DNA from: Aquibacillus halophilus
Lineage (GTDB): Bacteria; Bacillota; Bacilli; Bacillales; Amphibacillaceae
Assembly (NCBI RefSeq): GCF_009649745.1
Contig: NZ_WJNG01000002.1
Location: 1 to 64,000, forward strand
DNA: 64,000 bases
Reading direction: 5' to 3'
Part shown: piece after piece, positions 35,675-43,547 of the stretch
Position numbering within the stretch: position 1 is the first letter of the stretch
Layout of the letters: the number at the start of each line of letters is the position of its first letter
Made by a program: the position numbers and the translations under genes
The notes under the pieces: generated by a model
The model's input: only the letters and a program-made list of their open reading frames with translations
Database searches by the model: none
Told to the model about the DNA's origin: nothing

Positions 35675-35692
35675 GTTAGGCGTTGGCCTAAC
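35675..35692. promoter_or_regulatory. Inverted repeat in a divergent promoter region
   Basis: GTTAGGC-GTTG-GCCTAAC is a perfect 7-bp-arm inverted repeat between the divergent genes at 35635 and 35756. Its position near likely -35/-10 elements fits a repressor operator, but no known regulator consensus is recognised. Confidence 0.45.
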
Positions 35693-35755
35693 GTTACAAG
35701 TGAAAACGGAGAGGTTAAAAAACGTAATGATAACTAAATTTAAAGAGGTGTAAAG

Positions 35756-36436
35756 ATGAATTCGTTTGATTGGCATAAAGAAGCAAAGGAACAATGGGAT
35801 CAGAAAACAAATTTTTGGAATCAAAGCAGTCAAGGAATGTGGGAAACAGGAAGTCGGAAAACAATCATACCTTTTGTTAAAAAACATATACCACACGGAA
35901 GCTACATTGCCGACTTGGGATGTGGTGATGGCTATGGTTCTTATAAGTTATTGCAAGCGGGATATCGCGTTGTCGGTTTAGATTTATCAGAAGAAATGAT
36001 TGAAAGGGCAAAAAGTAAACAGGGGAATGAGGAAATAACATTTACCGTGGGTGATTTAACAAATTTGCCGTTTGATAATGAAGTTTTTTCGGGATTAATG
36101 GCGATTAATTCAATAGAATGGACAGAACACCCGCTAAAAGCACTGAATGAGATGAAAAGAGTAGTAAAAAAGGATCATTTGTTATGCTTAGGGTTACTTG
36201 GCCCAACTGCAGCACCACGAGCCAATAGTTATCAACGTCTTTATGGTAATTCAGTCATATGCAATACCCTGATGCCATGGGAATTTGAACAATTGGCACA
36301 GGAAAATGGGTGGGAGGTCGTTGGTGGAAGGGGCATTTATAAGCAGGGGGTTAGTGAAAAGGAGATATCCCATTTATCAATTGACCTTAAACAAGCACTT
36401 ACATTTATGTGGCTGTTTATATTGCGAAAATTATGA
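35756..36436 (+). CDS. Class I SAM-dependent methyltransferase
   Basis: This 226-aa protein has a class I methyltransferase fold: SAM-binding loop IADLGCGDGYGSYKL (near residue 50), acidic ribose contact VVGLDLSEEMI, then FTVGDLTNLPFDN and the substrate-side ALNEMKRVVKK. The type matches small-molecule or ubiquinone/menaquinone-like methyltransferases (Methyltransf_11). Substrate unknown. AAGAGGTG precedes the ATG. It is single and divergent from the gamma-carbonic-anhydrase-like gene. Confidence 0.88.
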   Translation: MNSFDWHKEAKEQWDQKTNFWNQSSQGMWETGSRKTIIPFVKKHIPHGSYIADLGCGDGYGSYKLLQAGYRVVGLDLSEEMIERAKSKQGNEEITFTVGDLTNLPFDNEVFSGLMAINSIEWTEHPLKALNEMKRVVKKDHLLCLGLLGPTAAPRANSYQRLYGNSVICNTLMPWEFEQLAQENGWEVVGGRGIYKQGVSEKEISHLSIDLKQALTFMWLFILRKL

Positions 36437-36564
36437 GTTAGTTATATTGTAAAGAAATACCATAATAAAATGTTAATTACCAAATTCATTCATCCGTTAT
36501 CATATCCTCTATAGTTTAATCAGAATGTAATTTATGAAAAACAGAACAAAAGGAGTGCTTTTCA

Positions 36565-36876
36565 TTGTTCCTGAACGAAATTAAAAACCTTCAATTTTAT
36601 AGTCAGCTTTCTCTAAAGCATGTGGAAGACCGACTTCTTATTACTGCAGATTTTCCTAGAGAATTTTGCGTTGATAATCACTTGATCCAACCATTTCTCT
36701 ATGTGACATTATATGTTCGTGGTGAAGTCAGGATAAAAATCATTGATGAAGGTACAGCAAAAATCTATACTCCAACTAAAAAAGAAATTGAGCCCACCAC
36801 TTATAAACAAATTATTCAATTTGCAATGAAACACTCTAAACAATTCAATAATATATCTGTTAATTATTTACTTTAG
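36565..36876 (+). CDS. Hypothetical 103-aa protein
   Basis: This 103-aa protein of unrecognised family probably starts at TTG 36565, about 9 nt after GGAG. It appears alpha+beta: a strand-rich N-terminal part (LLITADFPREF, LYVTLYVRGEVRIKI), then a basic C-terminal helix (YKQIIQFAMKHSKQFNN). No signal peptide or membrane segment. It lies after the methyltransferase gene with 128 nt between, and before a terminator at 36961. Function unknown. Confidence 0.55.
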   Translation: MFLNEIKNLQFYSQLSLKHVEDRLLITADFPREFCVDNHLIQPFLYVTLYVRGEVRIKIIDEGTAKIYTPTKKEIEPTTYKQIIQFAMKHSKQFNNISVNYLL

Positions 36877-36960
36877 AAATTCGGAGCTTCCTGAATTGAT
36901 TTAATTCTACGACACTAAAAAAATGAGAAACTCGGATTGATAAAGAAAAAGCTAAGCAGT

Positions 36961-37005
36961 AAGAGCCTTGCTTCACATCCTTGAGATGTGATGCAAGGCT
37001 CTTTT
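36961..37005 (+). terminator. Terminator after the 103-aa gene
   Basis: AAGAGCCTTGC-TTCACATC and GATGTGA-TGCAAGGCTCTT make a long stem, then CTTTTGTG. Confidence 0.8.
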
Positions 37006-37013
37006 GTGCTAAT

Positions 37014-37048
37014 ACAAAAAACAGCCCTTGTACTAAGGTACAAGAGCT
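37014..37048 (-). terminator. Terminator after the 48-aa gene
   Basis: Minus strand: AGCTCTTGTAC and GTACAAGGGCT pair (one G-U) around a CTTA loop, followed by GTTTTTTG. Confidence 0.8.
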
Positions 37049-37072
37049 ATTGAGTCATTTTAAAAAATTACC

Positions 37073-37219
37073 CTACATTAAGTCGTAAACAGATTCTTCA
37101 AAATAGAGCCAGTGGAAATACTCAATTTGTTCATCCGACATAGAAACAATTTCTTTTTCATCGAATTTGTGTTTGTCTAGCAAGTGCTCCACTTTGTAGT
37201 TTCTTTCAATTTGGCTCAT
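37073..37219 (-). CDS. Small 48-aa acidic protein
   Basis: An ATG at 37219 is preceded by AGGAGG (7 nt spacing) and opens a 48-aa frame that begins SQIERNYKVEHLLDKHKF, contains SMSDEQIEYFHWLYFEE and ends VYDLM. The S-D-E-Q/E-I/L core resembles short Bacillus proteins of the BH0509 type, but this is a weak comparison. It has its own sigma-A-type promoter with two palindromic operators and its own terminator, so it is very probably a real, regulated gene. No membrane segment; function unknown. Confidence 0.72.
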   Translation of the reverse strand: MSQIERNYKVEHLLDKHKFDEKEIVSMSDEQIEYFHWLYFEESVYDLM

Positions 37220-37294
37220 AATAAATCCTCCTAATAAACCTTCCATAAAAGAAGTGTTTATTTATTGTTGACGCTTTCTTTTCTTCTTGGTTTT

Positions 37295-37338
37295 ATTATA
37301 CATCTCATTATGAGATTAAACAAATATCATTTTGAGAT
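37295..37338 (-). promoter_or_regulatory. Promoter with tandem palindromic operators
   Basis: Minus strand: -35 TTGTTT (37318-37323), 17-nt spacer, -10 TATAAT (37295-37300). The spacer holds a perfect palindrome ATCTCA-TTA-TGAGAT (37302-37316). A second, imperfect copy (ATATCA-TTT-TGAGAT, 37324-37338) lies upstream, centres 22 bp apart, i.e. two helical turns. This is the geometry of a repressor binding two sites on one DNA face. The regulator is unknown. Confidence 0.65.
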
Positions 37339-37479
37339 GGATGTATCGCGAAGTGATATTAATTTGTGATTCAAGGTTATAAAACCTCAAAAATAGGGTG
37401 TTGTGTAGGTTATAATGGAACAAACACTGCAGTTGAGAGTTTCCGTTGATTTTAGAAACTGTCATTAGGAGGCAAAGGA

Positions 37480-38436
37480 ATGCGAAGTACTATTGTAAAT
37501 GGGATCATGGGACTATGTGTGGCAGATGCTTTGGGTGTTCCAGTTGAATTTATAGATAGAGAATCGTTACAAAGGAATCCTGTGGTTGATATGCGGTCAT
37601 ATGGTACCTATAATCAACCTGCAGGAACATGGTCTGACGATACAAGCATGACACTATGCCTATTAGATAGCTTGTCCAACGGCCTTGATTACGAGGATAT
37701 CATGATTAATTTTCATAAATGGTTGAATGAAGGTGCCTACACCCCGCATGGAGAGGTCTTTGACATTGGTATCTCAACCAAAAAAGCCTTGGAAAGATTT
37801 TCAAAAGGAATTCCTCCCTTAGAATGTGGTGGTATGACCGAAAATGACAATGGCAACGGATCATTGATGAGAATTCTTCCAATCGTATTTTATCTACAGT
37901 TTAACTACAGGTCTGAAGAAATGGCCAAAGCTGAAGTGTTTCATCTTATTCATGACATTTCAACACTCACACACGCTCACAAACGGAGTCAGATTGCCTG
38001 CGCTATTTATGTTTCAATTGCTTCTAATCTAGTTTATGGGATGAGTAAAGAAGTAGCTGTCAGTAACAGCATTCACACAGCATTCGATTACTATAAAAAT
38101 GATCTAGAGTTTACCAATGAACTGAACCATTTTAAGAGGATAAAAAGTCGGTGCTTTGAACAACTTCCAGAAAGCCAAATAAAAAGCAGTGGTTATGTAG
38201 TCGACACACTTGAAGCCGCAATCTGGTGCCTTCTTTCAACCAATAGCTATAAGGACTGTGTTCTTAAGGCTGTAAATTTAGGAGAGGATACGGACACTGT
38301 AGCAGCGGTTGTGGGAGGGTTAGCAGGAATTTTTTATGGACTAGATAGCATACCAAAACAGTGGCTAACTACGTTAGTTAAGCGTGAATATATTGAGGGA
38401 CTATGTGATAAACTTAAGGTCTCATTTGTAGAGTAA
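37480..38436 (+). CDS. ADP-ribosylglycohydrolase family protein
   Basis: This 318-aa protein matches the DraG/ADP-ribosylhydrolase family. Metal-binding motifs are GTWSDDTSMTLC (residues about 46-57), a middle ENDNGNGSLMRILP and the C-terminal LGEDTDTVAAVVGGLAG. These enzymes use two magnesium ions to remove ADP-ribose from protein side chains or from nucleic acids. The native target is unknown. AGGAGG lies 8 nt before the ATG. It precedes the TetM-like gene by about 60 nt without a terminator, so co-transcription is possible. Confidence 0.92.
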   Translation: MRSTIVNGIMGLCVADALGVPVEFIDRESLQRNPVVDMRSYGTYNQPAGTWSDDTSMTLCLLDSLSNGLDYEDIMINFHKWLNEGAYTPHGEVFDIGISTKKALERFSKGIPPLECGGMTENDNGNGSLMRILPIVFYLQFNYRSEEMAKAEVFHLIHDISTLTHAHKRSQIACAIYVSIASNLVYGMSKEVAVSNSIHTAFDYYKNDLEFTNELNHFKRIKSRCFEQLPESQIKSSGYVVDTLEAAIWCLLSTNSYKDCVLKAVNLGEDTDTVAAVVGGLAGIFYGLDSIPKQWLTTLVKREYIEGLCDKLKVSFVE

Positions 38437-38495
38437 GTATAGAAAAAACAGTTTCAAACATTCTTAGAAAAGATTCGTCAATTGAGGTGACACAA

Positions 38496-40451
38496 ATGTA
38501 TAAAACAATTGGACTATTAGCTCATGTAGATGCTGGGAAGACCACTTTTTCTGAGCAGTTACTTTACCATACAAAAAGCATTAAACATAGAGGAAGAGTA
38601 GATCATAAGGACGCTTTCTTAGATAGCCATGAAATAGAAAGAGAAAGGGGAATTACTGTATTTGCTGATCAAGCAAAAATTGGCTATAAAGGCTCCACCT
38701 ATTATGTCATCGATACTCCGGGACACGTCGATTTTTCTCCAGAAATGGAGCGAGCTATTCAAGTAATGGACTATGCGATTGTCATAATCAGTGCAGTGGA
38801 AGGAGTCGAAGGTCATACTGAAACTGTCTGGCAGATTTTACAAAAACATAGCGTGCCTACTTTTTTCTTTATCAACAAAACAGATCGTATTGGTGCTAGT
38901 GTTGATCGAGTCCTAAAAGAGATACATGAAAATATAACCGAGGACGTTTATGATTTTGCGGAATCGTTTAATCAAGGGGAGTTGGACAAAGGTCTGACCG
39001 AATTTATTGCTGAAAGAAGTGAAGTTCTTTTAGAGCGATATATGGAGGTAGGTTTTGATAAGCAACTATGGTTAGAGACACTAAAATCAATGATACAGGA
39101 AAATAAATTGTTTCCTTGTTTTAGTGGATCTGCGCTAAAAGATGAAGGGATAATAGAATTCTTTGAAGCTTTTGATTTATTAACAAAAACAAAATACGTA
39201 AACGAGATTGATTTTGCAGGTCGAGTTTATAAAATACGTTTTGATGACAACGGCAATCGAATTACCTTTATTAAAGCTTTACAAGGGACTATGAGTGTAC
39301 GTGACCATGTGTCTTATGGTAGTGGAGAAGACAAAATTTCAGAGAAAGTAACACAACTAAGAGTTTACAACGGACAAAAATTTGAAACAGTCGATCAAGT
39401 GGAGGCTGGAGAATTATTTGCAGTGTCTGGGCTATCTAAAACAGTAATCGGTGATGGGATTGGAGCGCTAGATGAAAAAACTACCTTTGGTATTGTGCCG
39501 ACATTAAAATCGAAAGTAATCTATGATACTACAACTATACATATTAAGGAAGTCTTGGAGAGCTTTCAAAGGTTGGATGCAGAAGATCCATCTTTATTAA
39601 CTCATTGGGACGAACATTTGCAGGAGATACATATTCACGTCATGGGAGTGATTCAACTAGAGGTTTTAGAACAAGTTGTTAAAGAACGGTTTGGTTTTGA
39701 CGTATCCTTTGGTGATCCAAAGATATTATACAAGGAGACTATTGAAACACCAGTAACAGGCTACGGTCATTTTGAACCGTTAAGGCACTATGCAGAGGTC
39801 CATATCCACTTAGAACCTACTGAACGTAATAGTGGGATAACTTTTGCTAATGTGTGTCATGCCAATGATTTGTCAAATGGTAATCAAAACCTGATTCGTC
39901 ATCACATGTTCGAACGAAGTCACCATGGTTTGTTGACTGGTTCAGCAGTTACCGATCTTAGAGTGACATTGCTAACTGGTAAAGCACATAACAAACACAC
40001 TTCTGGTGGTGATTTTAGAGAAGCCACTTATCGGGCGTTACGTCAAGGATTAGAAAAAGCCAAGAATATAGTCCTAGAACCTTATTACCATTTTAAAATT
40101 AAGGTTGAAATTGACTCGATGGGAAGAGTATTATCAGATATCCAACACGCTTCTGGTACATTCTCTCCTCCTGAAATGACAGAGGATAAGGCGATAATTT
40201 CTGGGAAGGTCCCCGTTGCAACATTTATGAATTACAGTACGGAATTTGCTTCAATTACACAGGGTAAAGGTACACTTAGACTTATGTTTGGTGGCTACGA
40301 TTACTGTCATAATCAAGACGAGGTTATTGAAACAATCGGTTACAATAAAGACGCTGACCCTGAGTACACGTCAACTTCAATTTTCTGTGCTAAAGGACAT
40401 GGATACAAGGTACCATGGGATCAGGCTGAAAAAGAAATGCATGGTTTATGA
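38496..40451 (+). CDS. TetM/TetO-type ribosomal protection GTPase
   Basis: This 651-aa translational GTPase resembles EF-G and tetracycline ribosomal protection proteins. Motifs: G1 LAHVDAGKTT, G2 RERGITV, G3 DTPGHVDF, G4 NKTD, then domains II-V ending in an EF-G-like C-terminus. The length matches the Tet(M) group (about 640 aa) rather than EF-G (about 690). Such proteins release tetracycline from the ribosome; chromosomal relatives may only have a related translation role. The GTG at 38487 overlaps the ribosome site GAGGTG, so the ATG at 38496 is chosen. No transposon or mobilisation gene is near, so it looks like a resident gene. Resistance activity is unproven. Confidence 0.85.
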   Translation: MYKTIGLLAHVDAGKTTFSEQLLYHTKSIKHRGRVDHKDAFLDSHEIERERGITVFADQAKIGYKGSTYYVIDTPGHVDFSPEMERAIQVMDYAIVIISAVEGVEGHTETVWQILQKHSVPTFFFINKTDRIGASVDRVLKEIHENITEDVYDFAESFNQGELDKGLTEFIAERSEVLLERYMEVGFDKQLWLETLKSMIQENKLFPCFSGSALKDEGIIEFFEAFDLLTKTKYVNEIDFAGRVYKIRFDDNGNRITFIKALQGTMSVRDHVSYGSGEDKISEKVTQLRVYNGQKFETVDQVEAGELFAVSGLSKTVIGDGIGALDEKTTFGIVPTLKSKVIYDTTTIHIKEVLESFQRLDAEDPSLLTHWDEHLQEIHIHVMGVIQLEVLEQVVKERFGFDVSFGDPKILYKETIETPVTGYGHFEPLRHYAEVHIHLEPTERNSGITFANVCHANDLSNGNQNLIRHHMFERSHHGLLTGSAVTDLRVTLLTGKAHNKHTSGGDFREATYRALRQGLEKAKNIVLEPYYHFKIKVEIDSMGRVLSDIQHASGTFSPPEMTEDKAIISGKVPVATFMNYSTEFASITQGKGTLRLMFGGYDYCHNQDEVIETIGYNKDADPEYTSTSIFCAKGHGYKVPWDQAEKEMHGL

Positions 40452-40534
40452 AGTTGAATGTGAATTGTCTAGATGAATGGTATTCATAAAATAAAACAGC
40501 ACCGATTTCTTATTTAGAATTTGGTGCTTTGCGT

Positions 40535-40744
40535 TTAATTTGGTTCTTTTGGGGGTTGGCACACGTCACATTTACGTTGGTTTTTATTTTTAAATTTAGT
40601 AAATGTTTTTTCGAAATTGTTTCCACACTCACATTTAAATAGTAATTTTTGAGAAAAACCGAGATATTCTGTAGTTAGCAACTTACTTTTTGAATTTTTT
40701 TCAACAAATTCTTTAATTTTATCGATCGTCCATCGTTTATTCAT
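40535..40744 (-). CDS. Small zinc-ribbon protein
   Basis: This 69-aa protein starts at ATG 40744, 7 nt after GGAGGG. It has a helical N-terminus (TIDKIKEFVEKNSKSK) and a four-cysteine zinc ribbon: CECGNNF with C-x-C, then CDVC with C-x-x-C. Such treble-clef units often bind DNA or sit beside nuclease domains, but no nuclease is attached here. An imperfect hairpin (40497-40530) follows. It is a small stand-alone gene with no recognised family. Confidence 0.6.
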   Translation of the reverse strand: MNKRWTIDKIKEFVEKNSKSKLLTTEYLGFSQKLLFKCECGNNFEKTFTKFKNKNQRKCDVCQPPKEPN

Positions 40745-40759
40745 TCTTTTACCCTCCAT

Positions 40760-41014
40760 ATTTTATCAGTAGGCGGAGGCCTCTTTTCGCATCCGTTCAA
40801 TTATGAAAAAATTCGTAATTATCCTAAGTTGTTTATTATAACATGAGCCGGTAAACAATCAAACAGAACCTTATTTTGAACGCTTACAAGATCAGTCAAA
40901 TTTATCGTATGGTATGTGGTGTATCTAAAACTTCATTTCTATCAATTGTTAGCAATAAAAAAGTTTTTATACCTTCAAGACAATGCACAAGCTACATATG
41001 AACTACTGTATCAA
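40760..41014. other. Intergenic region, no gene recognised
   Basis: AT-rich stretch between the zinc-ribbon gene and the flavin monooxygenase gene. It should contain the zinc-ribbon promoter. No ORF with a ribosome binding site or known element was seen. Confidence 0.5.
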
Positions 41015-41057
41015 CAGATAATGACTACAAATTGATAGAATTTGTAGTCATTATCTG
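41015..41057. repeat. Perfect 19-bp inverted repeat
   Basis: CAGATAATGACTACAAATT and its exact reverse complement are separated by GATAG. It lies 60 nt downstream of the monooxygenase stop codon. A T-run of terminator quality is missing on either side (TTTAATTATT on the plus side). Confidence 0.6.
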
Positions 41058-41115
41058 TTTAATTATTAAAGGTTGCAATAGTAGCGAAAACCTTTATTTT
41101 TATTACTTTTTGTGG

Positions 41116-42498
41116 TCAATTTGTAACGATATTGGTAAAGGAATAGCTTTTCCCAGGATGATGATCAGGTAATTGACTGCCTTTCCCAAACAAATTTTCT
41201 CTTAAAGTTTCACCATCATAAGCTTTTTTAACAAGGCCTCGTTCTTGCAATACAGGCACTACTAGTTCAGCGAAATCTTTAAATGTACCTGGAGTGATTG
41301 CATAGGCAATGTTAAAGCCATCTACACCAGCTTCGTTTACCCAACGTTCCATTTCATCCGCGATTTGTTCGGGACTACCAACCATTTTTGTACCCAAGCC
41401 ACCAATTCCAAGGTGTTCCTTAATTTTGTCAACAGTCCAGTTAATATCTGGATCAATTTTTGTGAAATTTTCAACTACTGACCGAATAGAATCATTCTCA
41501 ACATAACTCAGGTTTTCATCCGGGCCATATTGTGATAAATCCAATCCGGTCCAGCCTCCAAATAGGGCAAGTGCACCTTCATAGCTAATGTGCTTTTTGT
41601 ACTCGTTGAATTTTTCCTCTGCTTCTGCTTCCGTTCTACCAACAATCGGTGTAATCATTGTAAGAATTTTAATTTCGTCAGGTGATCTTCCAGCAAGTTC
41701 AGCTTCAGCACGTAATTTAGTAACAGACTGTTTTGCTGCATTTATTGTTGGCGCCCCTATAAAGATACATTCGGCATTTTTACCGGCAAATGAACGCCCT
41801 TTTGTCGATGCGCCAGCTTGATAAAGGACTGGAGTTCTTTGTGGAGAAGGCTCACTCAAATGGGCTCCAGGTACTTTATAATATTTTCCTTTGTGGTTAA
41901 TATCATGGACTTTACTAGGGTCCGTATAAATACCATTCTGTTTATCTAGTAGAACGGCATCATCCTCCCAACTTCCCTCCCATAGCTTATAGCAAACTTC
42001 CAAATATTCTGCAGCAATGTCATAGCGTTCATCATGTTTAATTTGGTCTTCCATTCCCATATTAACTGCAGCGCTTTTTAAGTAAGAGGTTACGATATTC
42101 CAGCCAATGCGCCCCTTTGTTAAATGATCAAGGGTAGACATGCGACGAGCAAATGTATATGGATGTTCATGAGTGACAGAAGCAGTTACACCAAAGCCCA
42201 AATGCTTGGTTACTGCAGACATTAATGGGACAACAAGTGATGGATCGTTAACTGGAGATTGTGCCCCTTGACGTACAGCAGCGTCTCTTGAACCTTGATA
42301 GACATCATATGTTCCTAATACGTCTGCTAGAAATATAGCGTCAAATTGCCCTTTTTCTAAAATTTGTGCGAGCTCGATCCAGTATTCACTGTCCTTATAG
42401 CGATGGGATTGATCTTCTGGATGCGTCCACAAACCAGGTGATTGGTGTCCAGAACAGTTCATGTCAAACGCATTTAAATAGATTCGTTTCTTTGTCAT
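41116..42498 (-). CDS. LLM-class flavin-dependent monooxygenase (NtaA/DszA-like)
   Basis: This 460-aa protein is a bacterial luciferase-like monooxygenase of the NtaA/SnaA/DszA branch: it starts KRIYLNAFDMNCSGHQSPGL and contains FDAIFLADVLGTYDVYQG, SAVTKHLGFGVTASVTHEHP and FARRMSTLDHLTKGRIGWN, a family hallmark. It uses FMNH2 and oxygen to oxidise an organic compound, often cleaving C-S or C-N bonds. The upstream FMN reductase supplies reduced flavin. The operon leader is a SAM-I riboswitch, so it is made when SAM (methionine) is low. Scavenging of sulfur from organosulfur compounds is therefore the likely job; substrate is not readable. Confidence 0.88.
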   Translation of the reverse strand: MTKKRIYLNAFDMNCSGHQSPGLWTHPEDQSHRYKDSEYWIELAQILEKGQFDAIFLADVLGTYDVYQGSRDAAVRQGAQSPVNDPSLVVPLMSAVTKHLGFGVTASVTHEHPYTFARRMSTLDHLTKGRIGWNIVTSYLKSAAVNMGMEDQIKHDERYDIAAEYLEVCYKLWEGSWEDDAVLLDKQNGIYTDPSKVHDINHKGKYYKVPGAHLSEPSPQRTPVLYQAGASTKGRSFAGKNAECIFIGAPTINAAKQSVTKLRAEAELAGRSPDEIKILTMITPIVGRTEAEAEEKFNEYKKHISYEGALALFGGWTGLDLSQYGPDENLSYVENDSIRSVVENFTKIDPDINWTVDKIKEHLGIGGLGTKMVGSPEQIADEMERWVNEAGVDGFNIAYAITPGTFKDFAELVVPVLQERGLVKKAYDGETLRENLFGKGSQLPDHHPGKSYSFTNIVTN

Positions 42499-42533
42499 AT
42501 AGATTAACTCCTTTTCAAATTATATTCGGATTT

Positions 42534-43076
42534 TTAAACAGTAGCCTTCTGTTGATTAACAGTCTCAATAAAGTAATCAAGTTGCTTGCTTAAACGTTCT
42601 AAACATTCAGTGTGAATGATTGGTTGGTCTATTTGAGTTTTATCTATCTGACTATCGAGCAGGTAAACACCCTTCAAGTTTTGGCCCTTAAGTGTTGCTA
42701 ATAAAGGTTTAAGTGTGTACTCGATTGCTAACAAATGGGACGGACTCCCACCTGTCATTAAAGGTAAAACGGGTGTGCCCTGCAGGACATCCTGGGGTAA
42801 TATGTCCAAGAGTGCCTTTAACACACCAGAGTAAGCAGCCTTATAAACTGGTGATCCAACAATTACTCCTTTTGCCCCTTGGATAAGTGATGCAATCTCT
42901 ATGACAGCAGGGTTGTCAAACTGACCATAAAATAATGCCTCCTGAGGAACATCTCTGATTGATATATGAGTAACCGAAAATCCTTCATTTTTAAGACTTG
43001 AGCCTAGGAACTTTAACACCAAATCTGATCTAGAGCTCTCCGCGGGACTACCAGATAGAATAACTATTTCGCTCAT
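42534..43076 (-). CDS. NADPH-dependent FMN reductase (SsuE-like)
   Basis: This 180-aa flavodoxin-fold reductase has the FMN-binding loop VILSGSPAESSRSDLVLKF at the N-terminus, GVIVGSPVYKAAYSGVLKAL (FMN and dimer contacts), and PVLPLMTGGSPSHLLAIEY. It matches SsuE/MsuE enzymes that reduce FMN for flavin-dependent sulfonate monooxygenases. The start ATG 43076 has AAAGGA about 8 nt upstream, so it is preferred to the ATG at 43085. It is first in a two-gene operon with the LLM-class oxygenase, 36 nt before it, under a SAM-I riboswitch. Confidence 0.9.
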   Translation of the reverse strand: MSEIVILSGSPAESSRSDLVLKFLGSSLKNEGFSVTHISIRDVPQEALFYGQFDNPAVIEIASLIQGAKGVIVGSPVYKAAYSGVLKALLDILPQDVLQGTPVLPLMTGGSPSHLLAIEYTLKPLLATLKGQNLKGVYLLDSQIDKTQIDQPIIHTECLERLSKQLDYFIETVNQQKATV

Positions 43077-43135
43077 GAAAATCATCCTTTCTATTTTTTA
43101 AAAAAACGCAGATATCATTATTAAATTTTATTTAG

Positions 43136-43177
43136 AATATAAAAAACCCCCTTTTCTTGAAAACAAGAAAAGAGGGT
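43136..43177 (-). terminator. Riboswitch-controlled terminator
   Basis: Minus strand: CCCTCTTTTCTTG and CAAGAAAAGGGGG pair around a TTTT loop, followed by a T-run. It is the expression platform of the SAM-I riboswitch. Confidence 0.85.
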
Positions 43178-43195
43178 AGCTCTAATAAATATCCG

Positions 43196-43302
43196 CTCTT
43201 ATCTTTCAAGAAAAAATCCTTGCTGGAATTAGCACCTTTCTGAACATGTCAGAGGTTGCTGAAGCTTCAACGGGCCAGTACCCTCGGCTTCTCTTGATAA
43301 GA
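43196..43302 (-). ncRNA. SAM-I (S-box) riboswitch
   Basis: Minus strand order matches the S-box consensus: CTTATCAAGAGAAG, then GAGGGTACTGGCCCGTTGAAGC, CAGCAACC, AAGGTGCTAATTCCAGCA and the closing GAAAGATAAG, which pairs with the start. A terminator follows, so transcription should stop when SAM is abundant. It governs the FMN reductase and flavin monooxygenase genes. Confidence 0.94.
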
Positions 43303-43547
43303 ATATTAAATTTGATTCTTATGTTAATGCCAATTAATGGAAAAGTCAACAAATTTTTAAAAACTCTGAATTATTTAATAAAAGAAATAAAGTGCGTATT
43401 GATGGACTATCTAATAATTGTCATTGGCATCAATCAAGTTGTAAAATAGGAATAAGATGGGAAAGTGTTAAATTCAGGGTAGTATTTATTTTGAAGCAAC
43501 AAGATAAAAGTCTTTAAAAATAACACATAAAAGAGAGGATGGTTAAA

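Noticed and set aside
43246-43449. Plus-strand frame of 67 codons
   Set aside because: It starts inside the SAM-I riboswitch, has no ribosome binding site and its translation is low-complexity hydrophobic.
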